NCBI GenBank assembly: GCA_051208035.1
Contig: JBPJFZ010000019.1
Coordinates: 1-64,000, forward strand
DNA from: JACKOB01 sp024234575
Lineage (GTDB): Bacteria > Pseudomonadota > Gammaproteobacteria > Pseudomonadales > Oleiphilaceae
Direction of reading: 5' to 3'
DNA length: 64,000 nucleotides
Shown here: positions 24,157-33,234 of the stretch, one piece after another
Layout: the number at the start of each line of letters is the position of its first letter
How positions within the stretch are numbered: the stretch's first letter is position 1
Program-made: the position numbers and the translations under genes
Notes under the pieces: generated by a model
The model's database searches: none
What the model saw: only the letters and a program-made list of their open reading frames with translations
Told to the model about the DNA's origin: nothing

Positions 24157-27100
24157 CTAGCTAGGTACGACTGGACCATTGGCCAGTTCTGCTCTAATTT
24201 GCGCTTCGATTTCAGACAACCATTTTTGCAGGTCTTCTTCTGATTCGATAACAGGTTTATTTAAACGACAGTGTTTTGCTTTTGGTGTCAGTTCGCTGAT
24301 TGCGTCTTTTAATGCCGCATCAAAACGACCAGGTAATGCTGAAATGCGGTCTCTCCATTGTTCAAAGCTGGTTTCTTCAATAGCGTCGTATACTGCGGCA
24401 GATGAAGATAAATCAACAGTGGGAACTGAATTCAAGCTGCGCTTTTCTAGTAATGTTTGTTTTTTAGCATCGTCTAATTTTGCCCAGTTCGCATCATCCG
24501 TTAAGTCGCGGTGACATGCATTGAACTCGTCTTCATACTCAGAGAGTTTAGCTGTGATGGCGTCGCGTAATGCTGATTCCACTTGTTTTAGTAGTGGGCT
24601 AATTGGGTTAGGCTCAGCTAACAAACTACGATTGCTTTCTATGGAATCCATCTGCTCGGCAATAGTGCTATGTATTGCTAAATCTTTGCATAAACGAGAT
24701 GCTGTTTTTAGCTCGTTCCATTGGTTCATTCTGCGTTTAGCTAAATCAGCCTGCTCTTGCCAATGTTTAAACTGGGTTTCAATTTCTTCCTTCGCATCAA
24801 AAGCTTGCTGAAGTTGCTCGTTACCTGAGTACATTTCTAAATTAGTAAGCACAGTAGTACTTGGTGCTAAAGGCAATGGTGCTTCGCCACCTGCACTACG
24901 TGCAATTTGTTTAGCATTGGCTATCGCCAGTGGTAGCTTTGTTTGCTCTTCATTAGCGCCACAGTTTTGCCCTTCAGGAAGTAGCGCATTAATTAATCCA
25001 CGTACTTTTATGATTTGAACTTTTGACAGCGTCACATTTTCAGGGCGGAACTTAGTTTGGGTAACTGAAGATCTATCTAAACTTTTGGCGTCAACGGGAC
25101 GTTCTTGAGCATCAGATGCTTTTAGTACGCCAGCTGCCATCATTGCAAAGATGGCACCTTCAATAGTGTCTTTACCCCAGCCATAAGGTGCATCTTTAAA
25201 GTTATCGATGATCTCTTTGCCTGTTTTAACTAAACCAATAAAGCGTTTAATTTCAGAACATACCGGGTGTTTATCTGCTTCATCATTATGACCAATCGCT
25301 TCTAATGCATTAGGATCACCTTGAGTACTCGCGCGACTGTATACTTTTGCCCAGCCTTTATCATCGGCCATTTTGAACTTACTGAATAAACGTTGACTTG
25401 CTAGCTTACCTGCATTTTGAATTTGCTCAGCTAGGTTTTCGCCTTCAACTTCTTGTCCACCTGCAAGCTTTACCTGAATTTGGCTAAAGATATCTTTTAG
25501 GATGGCCTTTTTCGCACGGTCTGCTTCTTTGAAACGATATTCCATTGCGGCATAAGCTTCTTTACCAGCATCTGTTTTAGCTGTGCCTCGCACGTCTATT
25601 GTGGTTTCTGCGGCTTTTAACTCGACAATAGCCTTACGTAATTCATCACGTTGAGATGTTGGTACATGAATGTATATTGTTGCTGAATCAGGATCGGCAC
25701 CACGTGCCAAGGCATTGAAGTTCTTCTCTGGCACTTCTGGTGCCCAAGCATATAGCTTTTTGTCCGCATCACCAGGTAGTTCTGGGCCAAATTCAAGATT
25801 AATTGGTCTCGGTTCGGCAACATCACCTTGCGTTATACGAGCCTGGGCGACTTGTTTGCGAACAAACTGCTGTATTTCTTGTGAGCGGAAATATTCAAGC
25901 TTTTGTGGGTTAGCCTTTAATTCATTCTCTTGTTGGCGGTACATATCGTACCATTGTTGGCTTTCGACTGTTTGTAGGCGATACTCTTCACCCACTACTG
26001 TTTGCATTGGCATGACTAAGCCATCATCAACTAATTGGGTAAGCAGTTTAGGTACGAGTGCTCTGAGTTCATGCTTGCCTTCTTGCAGATTTTCAAGCAA
26101 CAAATCAGATAGCGTATCAGTCGTAGCAGCAATACCTGATTCAATATCTGTAGGTAACTTGCTGATCAACAGTATCAAAGCCAATAAGCGAGATTGTAAT
26201 TTTTGATCGCTGTTGCCTGCTTTTAAACGACTGATGGTTTCATAGATGTCTTTACCAATCACACCGCTGTTTAACAGCTTGGTTGCAATTTGATCATAAA
26301 TATAATCTGCGGGTACTACACAACCTAACGGTTGTTCAGCCGTAGATTTTGTTGCTTCATGCACGATGCGCAACTGGTTACGTAATTGGGAGCCTGTGCC
26401 AGTTTTGTCTAACGCCGGAAGCACTTTTTCCCAAAAACGACGACGGACTGGAAGGAGAGGGTAATCTGCAACCATCCATTTTTCATCGTCTTTATTGTGC
26501 TCAATAATACTGCCGCGTAAATGACGGCTAATTTCGCCTAATTCGTTATCGATAACGGTTTGAATTGAGCTACGTGCGCTCTCATTTTTTTGCAGGATGA
26601 CTTTGCGAATAACCGAATCAACATCCGTATCTTGAAGTTGCACGTTAACGGTAAAGCGACCCATTAGGCGCTGAAGATTTTCAGTACTTGTTAACGCACT
26701 TTGGCCAGTGCCAATAAATAACAATTTAGAGTCTAATCGACCATCTTCACCGCAGGTTTCACCAAGTTCTTGAACTGCCATCGCCGTATCAATATCGTCG
26801 CCGATGTATTGTTGTACTTCATCGAGCACAACAAGCGTTAAAGGCAGCTCACCATTGATAGCAATAGCGTCTATCACTGCTGTTACCATTTCGTCATTAG
26901 ATACGTCTTTAACTTGTTGATATTGAGAACGGATCATCTTGCTAACTTCGACTGGCGAAGGTGCAAAGCCGGGCATAGCATTTAAAATGGCATTGCCAAC
27001 AACAGGAGACATATGAAGATTTTTTAATTCATGCTCCCAAGGATCTTTGCCTTCTCTCCTTTTGGCATTTGTAGTTACGTACTCTCGAACTTGGTCGTAA

Positions 27101-27636
27101 ATACCTTCTTCTTTTAGCCACATTAAAAAGCGTGCTAAATGATATTGCTCTGGTAAACCAACCGACTTAAATATGATACTTAAAAATGCCAAACGAACAT
27201 TTTTGCCTGCGCTAGAACTAAGAGTGCCAGAAGCAGCATGTAGGCCATTATGTTGAGTTGCTAGTGTAGATAGTTCGTCTAATAAAGCTGCAATATTACT
27301 CGGTAAATCAACAATACTACGTGCTGTTTGGCCGTTATTTAGTGTTTGGTTTGTCCACAGTGCACGTGCCATTTTGGCTAAGTGAGACTTACCAGAACCG
27401 AAGAAGCCGCTGATCCATACACAAGGCTGTTTAGCGTTTCTTTTTACACTGCCTATGTAAGATTTTAAAATTCTTTCTAAGCCTTCAGCATATGCGCCAT
27501 CACAGACAAAGGTTCTTAGCTCGTATTCGAGAATATCTAACTCTAATTTGGTTAGGTCATCTTTTACTGTGGCTACACCTTCATTAGCTAAATGATTTTG
27601 TAGTGGGTCGTTGAAATATATTTCTCTATTTAGCAT
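24157..27636 (-). CDS. brxC: BREX ATPase BrxC
   Basis: 1159 residues. The P-loop is ISGFFGSGKSHLAK at about 70-83, in the characteristic GFFGSGKSH context of BrxC/PglY. Walker B is LTLVVLDEVQQYIGDD at about 264-279. Long helical and coiled-coil stretches occupy the C-terminal half. BrxC is the large P-loop ATPase common to most BREX types. ATG 27636 lies 11 bp downstream of the brxB stop. Confidence 0.9.
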   Translation of the reverse strand: MLNREIYFNDPLQNHLANEGVATVKDDLTKLELDILEYELRTFVCDGAYAEGLERILKSYIGSVKRNAKQPCVWISGFFGSGKSHLAKMARALWTNQTLNNGQTARSIVDLPSNIAALLDELSTLATQHNGLHAASGTLSSSAGKNVRLAFLSIIFKSVGLPEQYHLARFLMWLKEEGIYDQVREYVTTNAKRREGKDPWEHELKNLHMSPVVGNAILNAMPGFAPSPVEVSKMIRSQYQQVKDVSNDEMVTAVIDAIAINGELPLTLVVLDEVQQYIGDDIDTAMAVQELGETCGEDGRLDSKLLFIGTGQSALTSTENLQRLMGRFTVNVQLQDTDVDSVIRKVILQKNESARSSIQTVIDNELGEISRHLRGSIIEHNKDDEKWMVADYPLLPVRRRFWEKVLPALDKTGTGSQLRNQLRIVHEATKSTAEQPLGCVVPADYIYDQIATKLLNSGVIGKDIYETISRLKAGNSDQKLQSRLLALILLISKLPTDIESGIAATTDTLSDLLLENLQEGKHELRALVPKLLTQLVDDGLVMPMQTVVGEEYRLQTVESQQWYDMYRQQENELKANPQKLEYFRSQEIQQFVRKQVAQARITQGDVAEPRPINLEFGPELPGDADKKLYAWAPEVPEKNFNALARGADPDSATIYIHVPTSQRDELRKAIVELKAAETTIDVRGTAKTDAGKEAYAAMEYRFKEADRAKKAILKDIFSQIQVKLAGGQEVEGENLAEQIQNAGKLASQRLFSKFKMADDKGWAKVYSRASTQGDPNALEAIGHNDEADKHPVCSEIKRFIGLVKTGKEIIDNFKDAPYGWGKDTIEGAIFAMMAAGVLKASDAQERPVDAKSLDRSSVTQTKFRPENVTLSKVQIIKVRGLINALLPEGQNCGANEEQTKLPLAIANAKQIARSAGGEAPLPLAPSTTVLTNLEMYSGNEQLQQAFDAKEEIETQFKHWQEQADLAKRRMNQWNELKTASRLCKDLAIHSTIAEQMDSIESNRSLLAEPNPISPLLKQVESALRDAITAKLSEYEDEFNACHRDLTDDANWAKLDDAKKQTLLEKRSLNSVPTVDLSSSAAVYDAIEETSFEQWRDRISALPGRFDAALKDAISELTPKAKHCRLNKPVIESEEDLQKWLSEIEAQIRAELANGPVVPS

Positions 27637-27647
27637 TTACTTGTTCC

Positions 27648-28193
27648 TTATGACATTGCTGTGATGGCGGTTGCGTGGTAGCCCCACCCATCCTTGGCAT
27701 CTAAAAGTTTAAAATTATTGTTTTGACATTCCCCGGGGAAGAAAACGACTAGGCGGCCTTTAACTTGTTTAGCCACTTCTTCAACTAAGCCTGATACAGA
27801 TGCGAAGCCGAATAAAGCACCGCAGCCAAGCAGTGCAACTACACCATTCTTGTCTTGGTTTTCATTAATCTGGATTAACAGTTTTTCTATTAACTCATCA
27901 GAAAAGTCTTCGTATAAGCCTGCAAGATATTCTGGATCTTCAAAGTAGCCTTCTTTGTATTCTTGATCTGCCATCCACTCTTCAAAACTATGAGTTAGAT
28001 CAAGCTGAAGCCAAGGGTGACCACTTTGGGTTGCACTCACTTCAAATTCGCCAATACGTGCTCTGAGCTTAAGTTCATCTTCTTTGTTATAAACAACAAA
28101 AATAGTTCGCTCATCAGCAGAAACGGCAACAGGCCAAGGAATACTAATATGGCTGTCGAAGCTGCTTAGCAGCTTGGATAATCTATCAGACAT
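27648..28193 (-). CDS. brxB: BREX protein BrxB (DUF1788)
   Basis: 181 residues, close to the usual length of DUF1788 BrxB proteins. The RWxG-like centre is replaced by a motif LLGCGALFGFASVSGLVEEV at about 119-138, and the protein ends with LLDAKDGWGYHATAITAMS, the kind of FPG...FRLL/GYHA ending seen in the family (VVFFPGECQNNNFKLLD). The function is unknown beyond being required for defence in tested systems. The start overlaps the brxA stop by 1 bp (TAATG). Confidence 0.82.
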   Translation of the reverse strand: MSDRLSKLLSSFDSHISIPWPVAVSADERTIFVVYNKEDELKLRARIGEFEVSATQSGHPWLQLDLTHSFEEWMADQEYKEGYFEDPEYLAGLYEDFSDELIEKLLIQINENQDKNGVVALLGCGALFGFASVSGLVEEVAKQVKGRLVVFFPGECQNNNFKLLDAKDGWGYHATAITAMS

Positions 28194-28984
28194 TATTCTT
28201 TATCCTCTTCCGGCTTTGACTGAGTCAAATCAGGTAACTCTATGTTGGGAAAGGTGACCTCTATGATGTCACTCACTTGCTTGAAGTTTATTAGACCGCG
28301 CAGAGATGCTCTATGTGCTAACTCAAACAAGTGCTCTTTATCTTGGCTTAGCATTTGGCACCAGAAGCTATCAAACATTCTTTGCCCAGTTAAACCGTGG
28401 CAATATGCTAGAAATAATGCATAAGCAAGGTTAACGTGAGACGCTTTAGGTTGGATGCGATACTTTTTGGCTTTTCCTTCTAAATAACCTGCCTGCGTCC
28501 ATGTGCCATTAATGTTTTGTGCAAATGATTTAAGTGACGCCGCACTAAAACGTTCTGGATCATCTTTAGCCAAATGTTGCTCGACCGTTTCTCTTGGCAA
28601 GTGTTCCCCTAGTTGAAGCGGCAGTATGACGCTAGCTGAGTTTCTTAAAATCGGATCTCTGGCTACGGCTAGCTGCAAAGCTAATATTGGTTGAGCTTCT
28701 TCAGTCAATTCCCACCATTGGCGAAATACATTGAATAAAGGAATGTCCATCGACATGCCATATAAATCGACCAAGTGTCTAAAGGTTAGTGTGCGAGACT
28801 TTTCTGTTGGCTTATGCAGTAAGTTGAAATTAATAATATCGTCTTCATAATCTTGCTTTGAAGCACTTTCGTCTCTTGCAAATAGAAGCTCTTTTAGCTC
28901 TTCAATCATCATACTTCTGGCGGAATGTGCACCGTTCTTACCAAACTTGAATCCAAATGACGTGAGTTGTTGTTCTGTAATCAT
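28193..28984 (-). CDS. brxA: BREX protein BrxA (DUF1819)
   Basis: 263 residues, somewhat longer than the roughly 200-residue BrxA best studied. Family-like features are the ARDPILRNSASVILP segment (about 104-119) and a helical C-terminal domain. BrxA is a small DNA-binding protein in characterised systems and is the first core gene of type 1 operons, as here. It follows the WYL regulator by 3 bp. Confidence 0.75.
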   Translation of the reverse strand: MITEQQLTSFGFKFGKNGAHSARSMMIEELKELLFARDESASKQDYEDDIINFNLLHKPTEKSRTLTFRHLVDLYGMSMDIPLFNVFRQWWELTEEAQPILALQLAVARDPILRNSASVILPLQLGEHLPRETVEQHLAKDDPERFSAASLKSFAQNINGTWTQAGYLEGKAKKYRIQPKASHVNLAYALFLAYCHGLTGQRMFDSFWCQMLSQDKEHLFELAHRASLRGLINFKQVSDIIEVTFPNIELPDLTQSKPEEDKE

Positions 28985-28987
28985 GAT

Positions 28988-29881
28988 TTATTCCTGGTAC
29001 CCTGGCGCAATCGCCAAATTCTCAGCACCATAAAGTGTCTGTCTGTTTTGAAGCCAAAGTTGATATTCGCCCCCCTTTAAAGATGCATCTGGAGTGCAGT
29101 CTACATTCCAGCGACGGAGTAAATAACCAGCAAGCGCAGCTCTCACGTTTAGCTCTAAGATTCCTTTGTCCATTCCATAATCCATTTGTATAGCTTTAGC
29201 ATGCTCTATGTTATTTGGGTGTGGCACTAGCTGAAGAGGCATCATCCGCATCCATTGATGATCTTCTAATTTGTCTTCATGACTTTTAGGTAAAGAGTCT
29301 TTGAAAGTGACTTTACTGATACGCGTTAAAACAAAGTCTCTAAAGGCGTTGGCTTTTCGGTCAAAAGCTCTTATGTGCCAACGAAGGCCATTGTCTACAA
29401 TACTGTGAGGAACAAGTTCTCTAGAATTTGAGCCGCTGGATAAGGAGGTATAAATGACACTTACAGGCTTTTTATTTAGGATTGACTGGACTAATTTAGC
29501 TACGATAAATATATCAGGTATATTCAGTTGACTAGGAGAATCTACAGGAAAACTAATATCGCCAATTGCATCAAACCCATCGCTGATGTTATTCGCTAAC
29601 TTAATAAGTGTTTTGCGGGGGTCATGTTTAAAAAGTGGCTTGAATGTATTTAATTGAAAATAGAACTTTCCAGAATTATCAAAATCACAATTTTCAGGCG
29701 ATAATTCTCTATAGAATGCTATGTCTCGTGTAGCATTTGCCATGCCCATTTGAAATTTTGAAGTTAAGTCGCTTCTAGTAAATGAGCCTTTGAACAACAG
29801 TAAGAAGTCAATGAATGCTAGGCGTTGTTTTTGTGTATAACTAGCATCTTCTAATTTTTTATTATTCTTATCTGGTATCAT
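28988..29881 (-). CDS. brxR: WYL-domain regulator of BREX (BrxR-like)
   Basis: 297 residues. A winged helix-turn-helix at about 18-80 (LAFIDFLLLFKGSFTRSDLTSKFQMGMANATRDIAFY) is followed by a WYL domain at about 135-215 (KPVSVIYTSLSSGSNSRELVPHSIVDNGLRWHIRAFDRKANAFRDFVLTRI, given here by position) and a WCX-like C-terminal extension. BrxR proteins repress BREX operons by binding inverted repeats upstream of themselves. A palindrome sits on the predicted transcription start of this gene (29912-29926). It is the first gene of the operon. Confidence 0.85.
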   Translation of the reverse strand: MIPDKNNKKLEDASYTQKQRLAFIDFLLLFKGSFTRSDLTSKFQMGMANATRDIAFYRELSPENCDFDNSGKFYFQLNTFKPLFKHDPRKTLIKLANNISDGFDAIGDISFPVDSPSQLNIPDIFIVAKLVQSILNKKPVSVIYTSLSSGSNSRELVPHSIVDNGLRWHIRAFDRKANAFRDFVLTRISKVTFKDSLPKSHEDKLEDHQWMRMMPLQLVPHPNNIEHAKAIQMDYGMDKGILELNVRAALAGYLLRRWNVDCTPDASLKGGEYQLWLQNRQTLYGAENLAIAPGYQE

Positions 29882-29911
29882 TTATTAACCACTATTTTTG
29901 ACTTTAATACT

Positions 29912-29961
29912 TAATCATTTTGATTAGGTGTTAATTTAATTTATATTCAATTAGCAGTCAA
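29912..29961 (-). promoter_or_regulatory. BREX operon promoter and operator
   Basis: On the minus strand TTGACT (29961-29956), a 17-bp spacer and TAAATT (29938-29933) form a good sigma70-type promoter. TAATCA-TTT-TGATTA at 29912-29926 is a perfect palindrome centred near the expected start of transcription, about 45 bp before the brxR ATG. It is the best candidate operator for BrxR. Confidence 0.6.
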
Positions 29962-30233
29962 TTTTTTAACATGTTATGGATAAACTATGTAAGTCATTAA
30001 GTCAGACTTATGGAGATGTCTTTAAACGGCCTGATTAGAAAGGGTCGTGTGAAAATATTGAGTGAAAGTGGTTTTGTTAGGGGAGGCAAGAGGTTTAGTG
30101 CTGGTTCTTTTAGGTTGGGTAACAAAGGTAACTAGTGCAACACGATTGATTTTACAGTAAAAAGAGCGTTTCCCCTGAAGGTTTCGTCTAAGGCAACAGG
30201 GCAACAAATGTCACCCTTCCGTTTATAGCGGTT
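29962..30233. other. Intergenic region between BREX promoter and kfrA-like gene
   Basis: This region lies downstream of the kfrA-like gene on the minus strand and upstream of the BREX promoter. An open minus-strand frame of 61 codons here has unlikely composition and no ribosome-binding site, so I do not call it. No clear terminator is seen. Confidence 0.4.
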
Positions 30234-30848
30234 TTAGGTTTTCTCCTTTCTCGCTATTTTTAGCAGTTCATCCTGTAATGCCAGGTTTCGTTTTTTTGTA
30301 TCGTCCATTTCTGTTTTTAGCCCTTGGAGGTTTTTATCCCTTTCCTCAATACGGGCGTTGAGAACGGCGATATCAGTGGCTAGCTGAGCGCTTTGTGCCA
30401 TTGTTTCGCTCGTTAGCGTATCCATCTCATTAATTGTCTTGGTTTTTTCTTCCAATGACTGCTGGAGATCGTGAATGGTTTTCTCAAGATTGACGACTTC
30501 ACGAAGAGCTTCATCCCGCTCATCATTTGCAGTCTGTACATTGGTCTCCATATCTTTGCGAAGACCCTCGACTGAAGCGGTTGCCAATTTGCTGGCAGAG
30601 TGCCATACATTGGCTAACGAACTCTCGATGCTCCTCTTCAAATCCGCAGGCATCTCCAATGCCGCGGCAACTTCGGCTTTGCGAGATTTTTTCCACTCTC
30701 GCATGACTGGAGAAATATGGGATAGTGAGCCACCTCCCATTTTTTCGCGGACTTGATCGTTAGTGGGCGTATCATTGCCCTCAGTGGCCAGGAAATTGGC
30801 TGCAGCGATGATGCGCTCTCGAATTTCTGGGTTGATCTTCATTAGCAA
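30234..30848 (-). CDS. KfrA-like DNA-binding coiled-coil protein
   Basis: 204 residues. The N-terminal 60 residues match the KfrA DNA-binding domain layout (RERIIAAANFLATEGNDTPTNDQVREKMGGGSLSHIS region, residues about 8-45). The rest, about 75-200, is one long coiled coil. KfrA proteins of plasmids bind their own promoter and help partition or organise DNA. ATG 30843 is also possible. The start is 17-50 bp from a perfect palindrome, which fits autoregulation. Confidence 0.8.
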   Translation of the reverse strand: MLMKINPEIRERIIAAANFLATEGNDTPTNDQVREKMGGGSLSHISPVMREWKKSRKAEVAAALEMPADLKRSIESSLANVWHSASKLATASVEGLRKDMETNVQTANDERDEALREVVNLEKTIHDLQQSLEEKTKTINEMDTLTSETMAQSAQLATDIAVLNARIEERDKNLQGLKTEMDDTKKRNLALQDELLKIARKEKT

Positions 30849-30864
30849 AGCCTCCGTGTATGTA

Positions 30865-30898
30865 ATGTATGTATGCCGCTTACGTACAATACATACAT
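30865..30898 (-). promoter_or_regulatory. Palindromic operator upstream of kfrA-like gene
   Basis: ATGTATGTAT (30865-30874) and ATACATACAT (30889-30898) are perfect inverted repeats around a 14-base centre, in the 81-bp gap before the gene. Related TGTATG units nearby extend the array. It is a likely autoregulatory site, because KfrA-family proteins bind such repeats in their own promoters. Confidence 0.6.
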
Positions 30899-30929
30899 CA
30901 CAAGGGTTTCATTTAGCGGTGAAGTTTCG

Positions 30930-32801
30930 TTATTCCTCATTGATTACTTCCTCCACAGAGATGTGATACAAACGCTTTTTGCTGTCTCCTGGGATATACG
31001 TATACTTGCTGTTTTTGCCGCTATCTTTTGCGACGATCCAGCCAGCATTGTTAAGCGCACGAATTATCGGTTTAATGTCACTCGCTTGGGCCGCTTGCTG
31101 CAGCCCACCTGAGGTAAACATCCAAACCCGCCTTTCATTCTTTTCATCCATCTTCCACCATCCGGTTCTGTCGCCGATGGTTTTTGCTGGAGCATTAAGT
31201 TCAGTAAATCGGCTATCTCCATACCGGTATACGTAATTCATGATAGATGTGAGGATCTTTTGATCTTCAATGCTTCGTTTTCCTCTGGCTGCTTGCCACT
31301 CCCTGAATAGTCCCAGTGACGCAGTCAGCGCAGATCTTTCAGGCCAAGGTAGAAGACCCATTGAAATCGCTAATTCGCCTGTAAACGCAGCGAGAGCAAA
31401 TCTGGTAGCAGGGCGGTTTTCTTGGTCATGGTTGCATGTAAATAGGGCTCTAACTTCAGCAAACTCATCGTTCAATTTTTTGTGGTCTAGCTGAATGAGT
31501 TTCTCAATGAATAATGGGCCTACAATTCCATAGTTGAGTTCCGATGATTTTTTAAGGTGATCTGATAACCCTCTCCCTGAATCGAATTGGTGGAGCTCAT
31601 CAAAAAAACCAAATTGGTGATTACAGTTAATGTCTATCAGGCGCAACAGTACGCCCGCTTGCGCTGTTTGTGAGCTTTGAGAAATTATTCTCTCGGGTGA
31701 TAATTCGCCGGATGAAAGAATTGTTTGTCGCCACATTGATACTGCCTGTGAGCTTCCGTTTTTATTAGAGCGTTGTTTACCTGTTCCGTTAGTAATGGCG
31801 TAGATCACTTGATTGACTTCGTTTGGAATTGCCTCACCTAATTCATCCAAAACCAAAAGAGTGTCATTGCGGTCAGTGGATATCGATTCGAGCCCATTAC
31901 TAGTTGCTCGCCAAGTCCGAAGAAATTTCTTTGGCTTCCCCCATAATGATATTGCGACAAGCAGCGCAGTCGTTTTACCTGTGGAGGATTCTGCGCAGTA
32001 ATGAAAACCACCATTATCTATGATCAGGATTTTCAGTAATGGGCCTGCTAGCGCAAATGAAACAGCATGCAGTAGTAAAGGGTTGCCAATACAGAGCTCT
32101 CCAATTTCTTTTTGCCACTCCGATAATGACCCCATTTCCGAATAGTCTGAGCAACGCTGATGGTTGGATTGGAATATCACGTTTTGATCACCAATCGTTT
32201 TGTTCGGGAAAACAAATGTATCCTCTTTGTTCCAGCCTGTTTGTTGCGCAGCGACGATTCTTTTCTCTGGTGTGCGAGTATTTATATATTCGCTGAGAAG
32301 TGCTTTTTCTTTTAGGCTTATCTCCATGCCTAGGCGAAACAGTTCTTCCCTGAGAGCTTCATGGCTGCCGCTCAGCATCGTCATTGGCATCGACCAGGTC
32401 TTCCAGTCCCCATTGACGTTTTGTAGCTGAAGCAGTTTGCCGAAATTACTTTCGTCATTAGACGTGATTGCAAGCACATGAAGAGGGCCACATACCCAGG
32501 TGTCTATTAATTTTGGCGGCTTGTCTTCGCCATTAAATTGAATGTTGTGTCGCCAGACGCCTCTTTTTTTGGTCACTTTTCCATCTCTCAAGAAGTCATT
32601 GTCATAGACGCCCCAGCATGGACGGTTGGACTCCTTTGGCCATTCTATAACCAGGTCTGTTTCCTGTGTTGCCTTCCCCTGCACTGCAGAGGAACCGCCA
32701 AATGGTACGATTTTATTGAGGTTTGCCTGTGTTTCCTGAATTACCCCTGGAACCACAGGTTTATTTGTTAAATTTGTGGAAGGCCGGTTCTTATTGTTCA
32801 T
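30930..32801 (-). CDS. DUF927-domain ATPase of the island
   Basis: About 623 residues from ATG 32801 (overlapping the alpA stop by 11 bp; a TTG at 32810 is open too). The core has a Walker A AESSTGKTT (about 268-276) and Walker B LLVLDELGEAI (about 317-327), then conserved SSGELSPE and the GVLLRLIDI segment, as in DUF927 proteins of P4-like islands. These are thought to be replicative helicase-like ATPases. A small C-terminal domain (about 530-620) may bind DNA. Together with AlpA it forms the excision/replication core of the island. Confidence 0.82.
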   Translation of the reverse strand: MNNKNRPSTNLTNKPVVPGVIQETQANLNKIVPFGGSSAVQGKATQETDLVIEWPKESNRPCWGVYDNDFLRDGKVTKKRGVWRHNIQFNGEDKPPKLIDTWVCGPLHVLAITSNDESNFGKLLQLQNVNGDWKTWSMPMTMLSGSHEALREELFRLGMEISLKEKALLSEYINTRTPEKRIVAAQQTGWNKEDTFVFPNKTIGDQNVIFQSNHQRCSDYSEMGSLSEWQKEIGELCIGNPLLLHAVSFALAGPLLKILIIDNGGFHYCAESSTGKTTALLVAISLWGKPKKFLRTWRATSNGLESISTDRNDTLLVLDELGEAIPNEVNQVIYAITNGTGKQRSNKNGSSQAVSMWRQTILSSGELSPERIISQSSQTAQAGVLLRLIDINCNHQFGFFDELHQFDSGRGLSDHLKKSSELNYGIVGPLFIEKLIQLDHKKLNDEFAEVRALFTCNHDQENRPATRFALAAFTGELAISMGLLPWPERSALTASLGLFREWQAARGKRSIEDQKILTSIMNYVYRYGDSRFTELNAPAKTIGDRTGWWKMDEKNERRVWMFTSGGLQQAAQASDIKPIIRALNNAGWIVAKDSGKNSKYTYIPGDSKKRLYHISVEEVINEE

Positions 32802-32997
32802 TTTCAGCAACTACCCTCTTGCTCATCTCGATCTGTTTCTCCATCCATTCTTGAACCTCATGCTCAAGCCAGACAGAACAAGAGCCAATTTTGATGGGGG
32901 CAGGGAATTCGCCTTGTTTTATTTTTTTATACAGTGTGGTTCTGGGCAGCGTGGTGTCGTCCATCACAGCTTTTAGTTTTAGAAATCTTTTGATCAT
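32791..32997 (-). CDS. alpA: AlpA-family regulator / excisionase
   Basis: 68 residues, MerR-like winged helix typical of AlpA: TTLPRTTLYKKIKQGEFPAPIKIG (given by position about 15-38), then VWLEHEVQEWME. AlpA proteins activate the integrase gene or act as excisionase in P4-like elements. AGGAGAT lies upstream of ATG 32997. It is co-transcribed with the DUF927 gene. Confidence 0.88.
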   Translation of the reverse strand: MIKRFLKLKAVMDDTTLPRTTLYKKIKQGEFPAPIKIGSCSVWLEHEVQEWMEKQIEMSKRVVAENEQ

Positions 32998-33056
32998 CTA
33001 GGGATCTCCTGACGTTTATTTATATTTCACAGATAGTTTCTGATAGATCAGGAGAC

Positions 33057-33091
33057 ATAAAAACGCGGTTAAGCCGCTTGACCGAGTAATT
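33057..33091 (-). repeat. 35-bp hairpin repeat, alpA copy
   Basis: 35 bp identical to 37008-37042, in the same orientation. On the minus strand it contains GCGG-CTTAA-CCGC followed by GTTTTTAT, a terminator-like hairpin. Both copies sit upstream of a minus-strand island control gene (alpA here, integrase there). It may insulate each gene from upstream transcription or be a shared binding site. Confidence 0.7.
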
Positions 33092-33179
33092 AAGTTAAAT
33101 TTCTTGGAGATAAATAACAGTTGAGGAGTTGGTGTTGTCGTTCAATTAGATAGGAGGTCTTGTGACGATCGAAAAGAAG

Positions 33180-33203
33180 AGCCCCAGCGCTACAGCTGAG
33201 GCT
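33180..33203 (-). terminator. Terminator of lipoprotein gene
   Basis: On the minus strand AGCCTCAGC pairs with GCTGGGGCT (one G-U) around a short loop, followed by CTTCTTTTC, 32 bp after the stop of the lipoprotein gene. Confidence 0.6.
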
Positions 33204-33234
33204 TTGGGAGCTTTGTCTTCAGGCTTGGATTTGA

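Noticed and set aside
30022..30207. 61-codon minus-strand frame between BREX and the kfrA-like gene
   Set aside because: No ribosome-binding site and unlikely composition; treated as intergenic.
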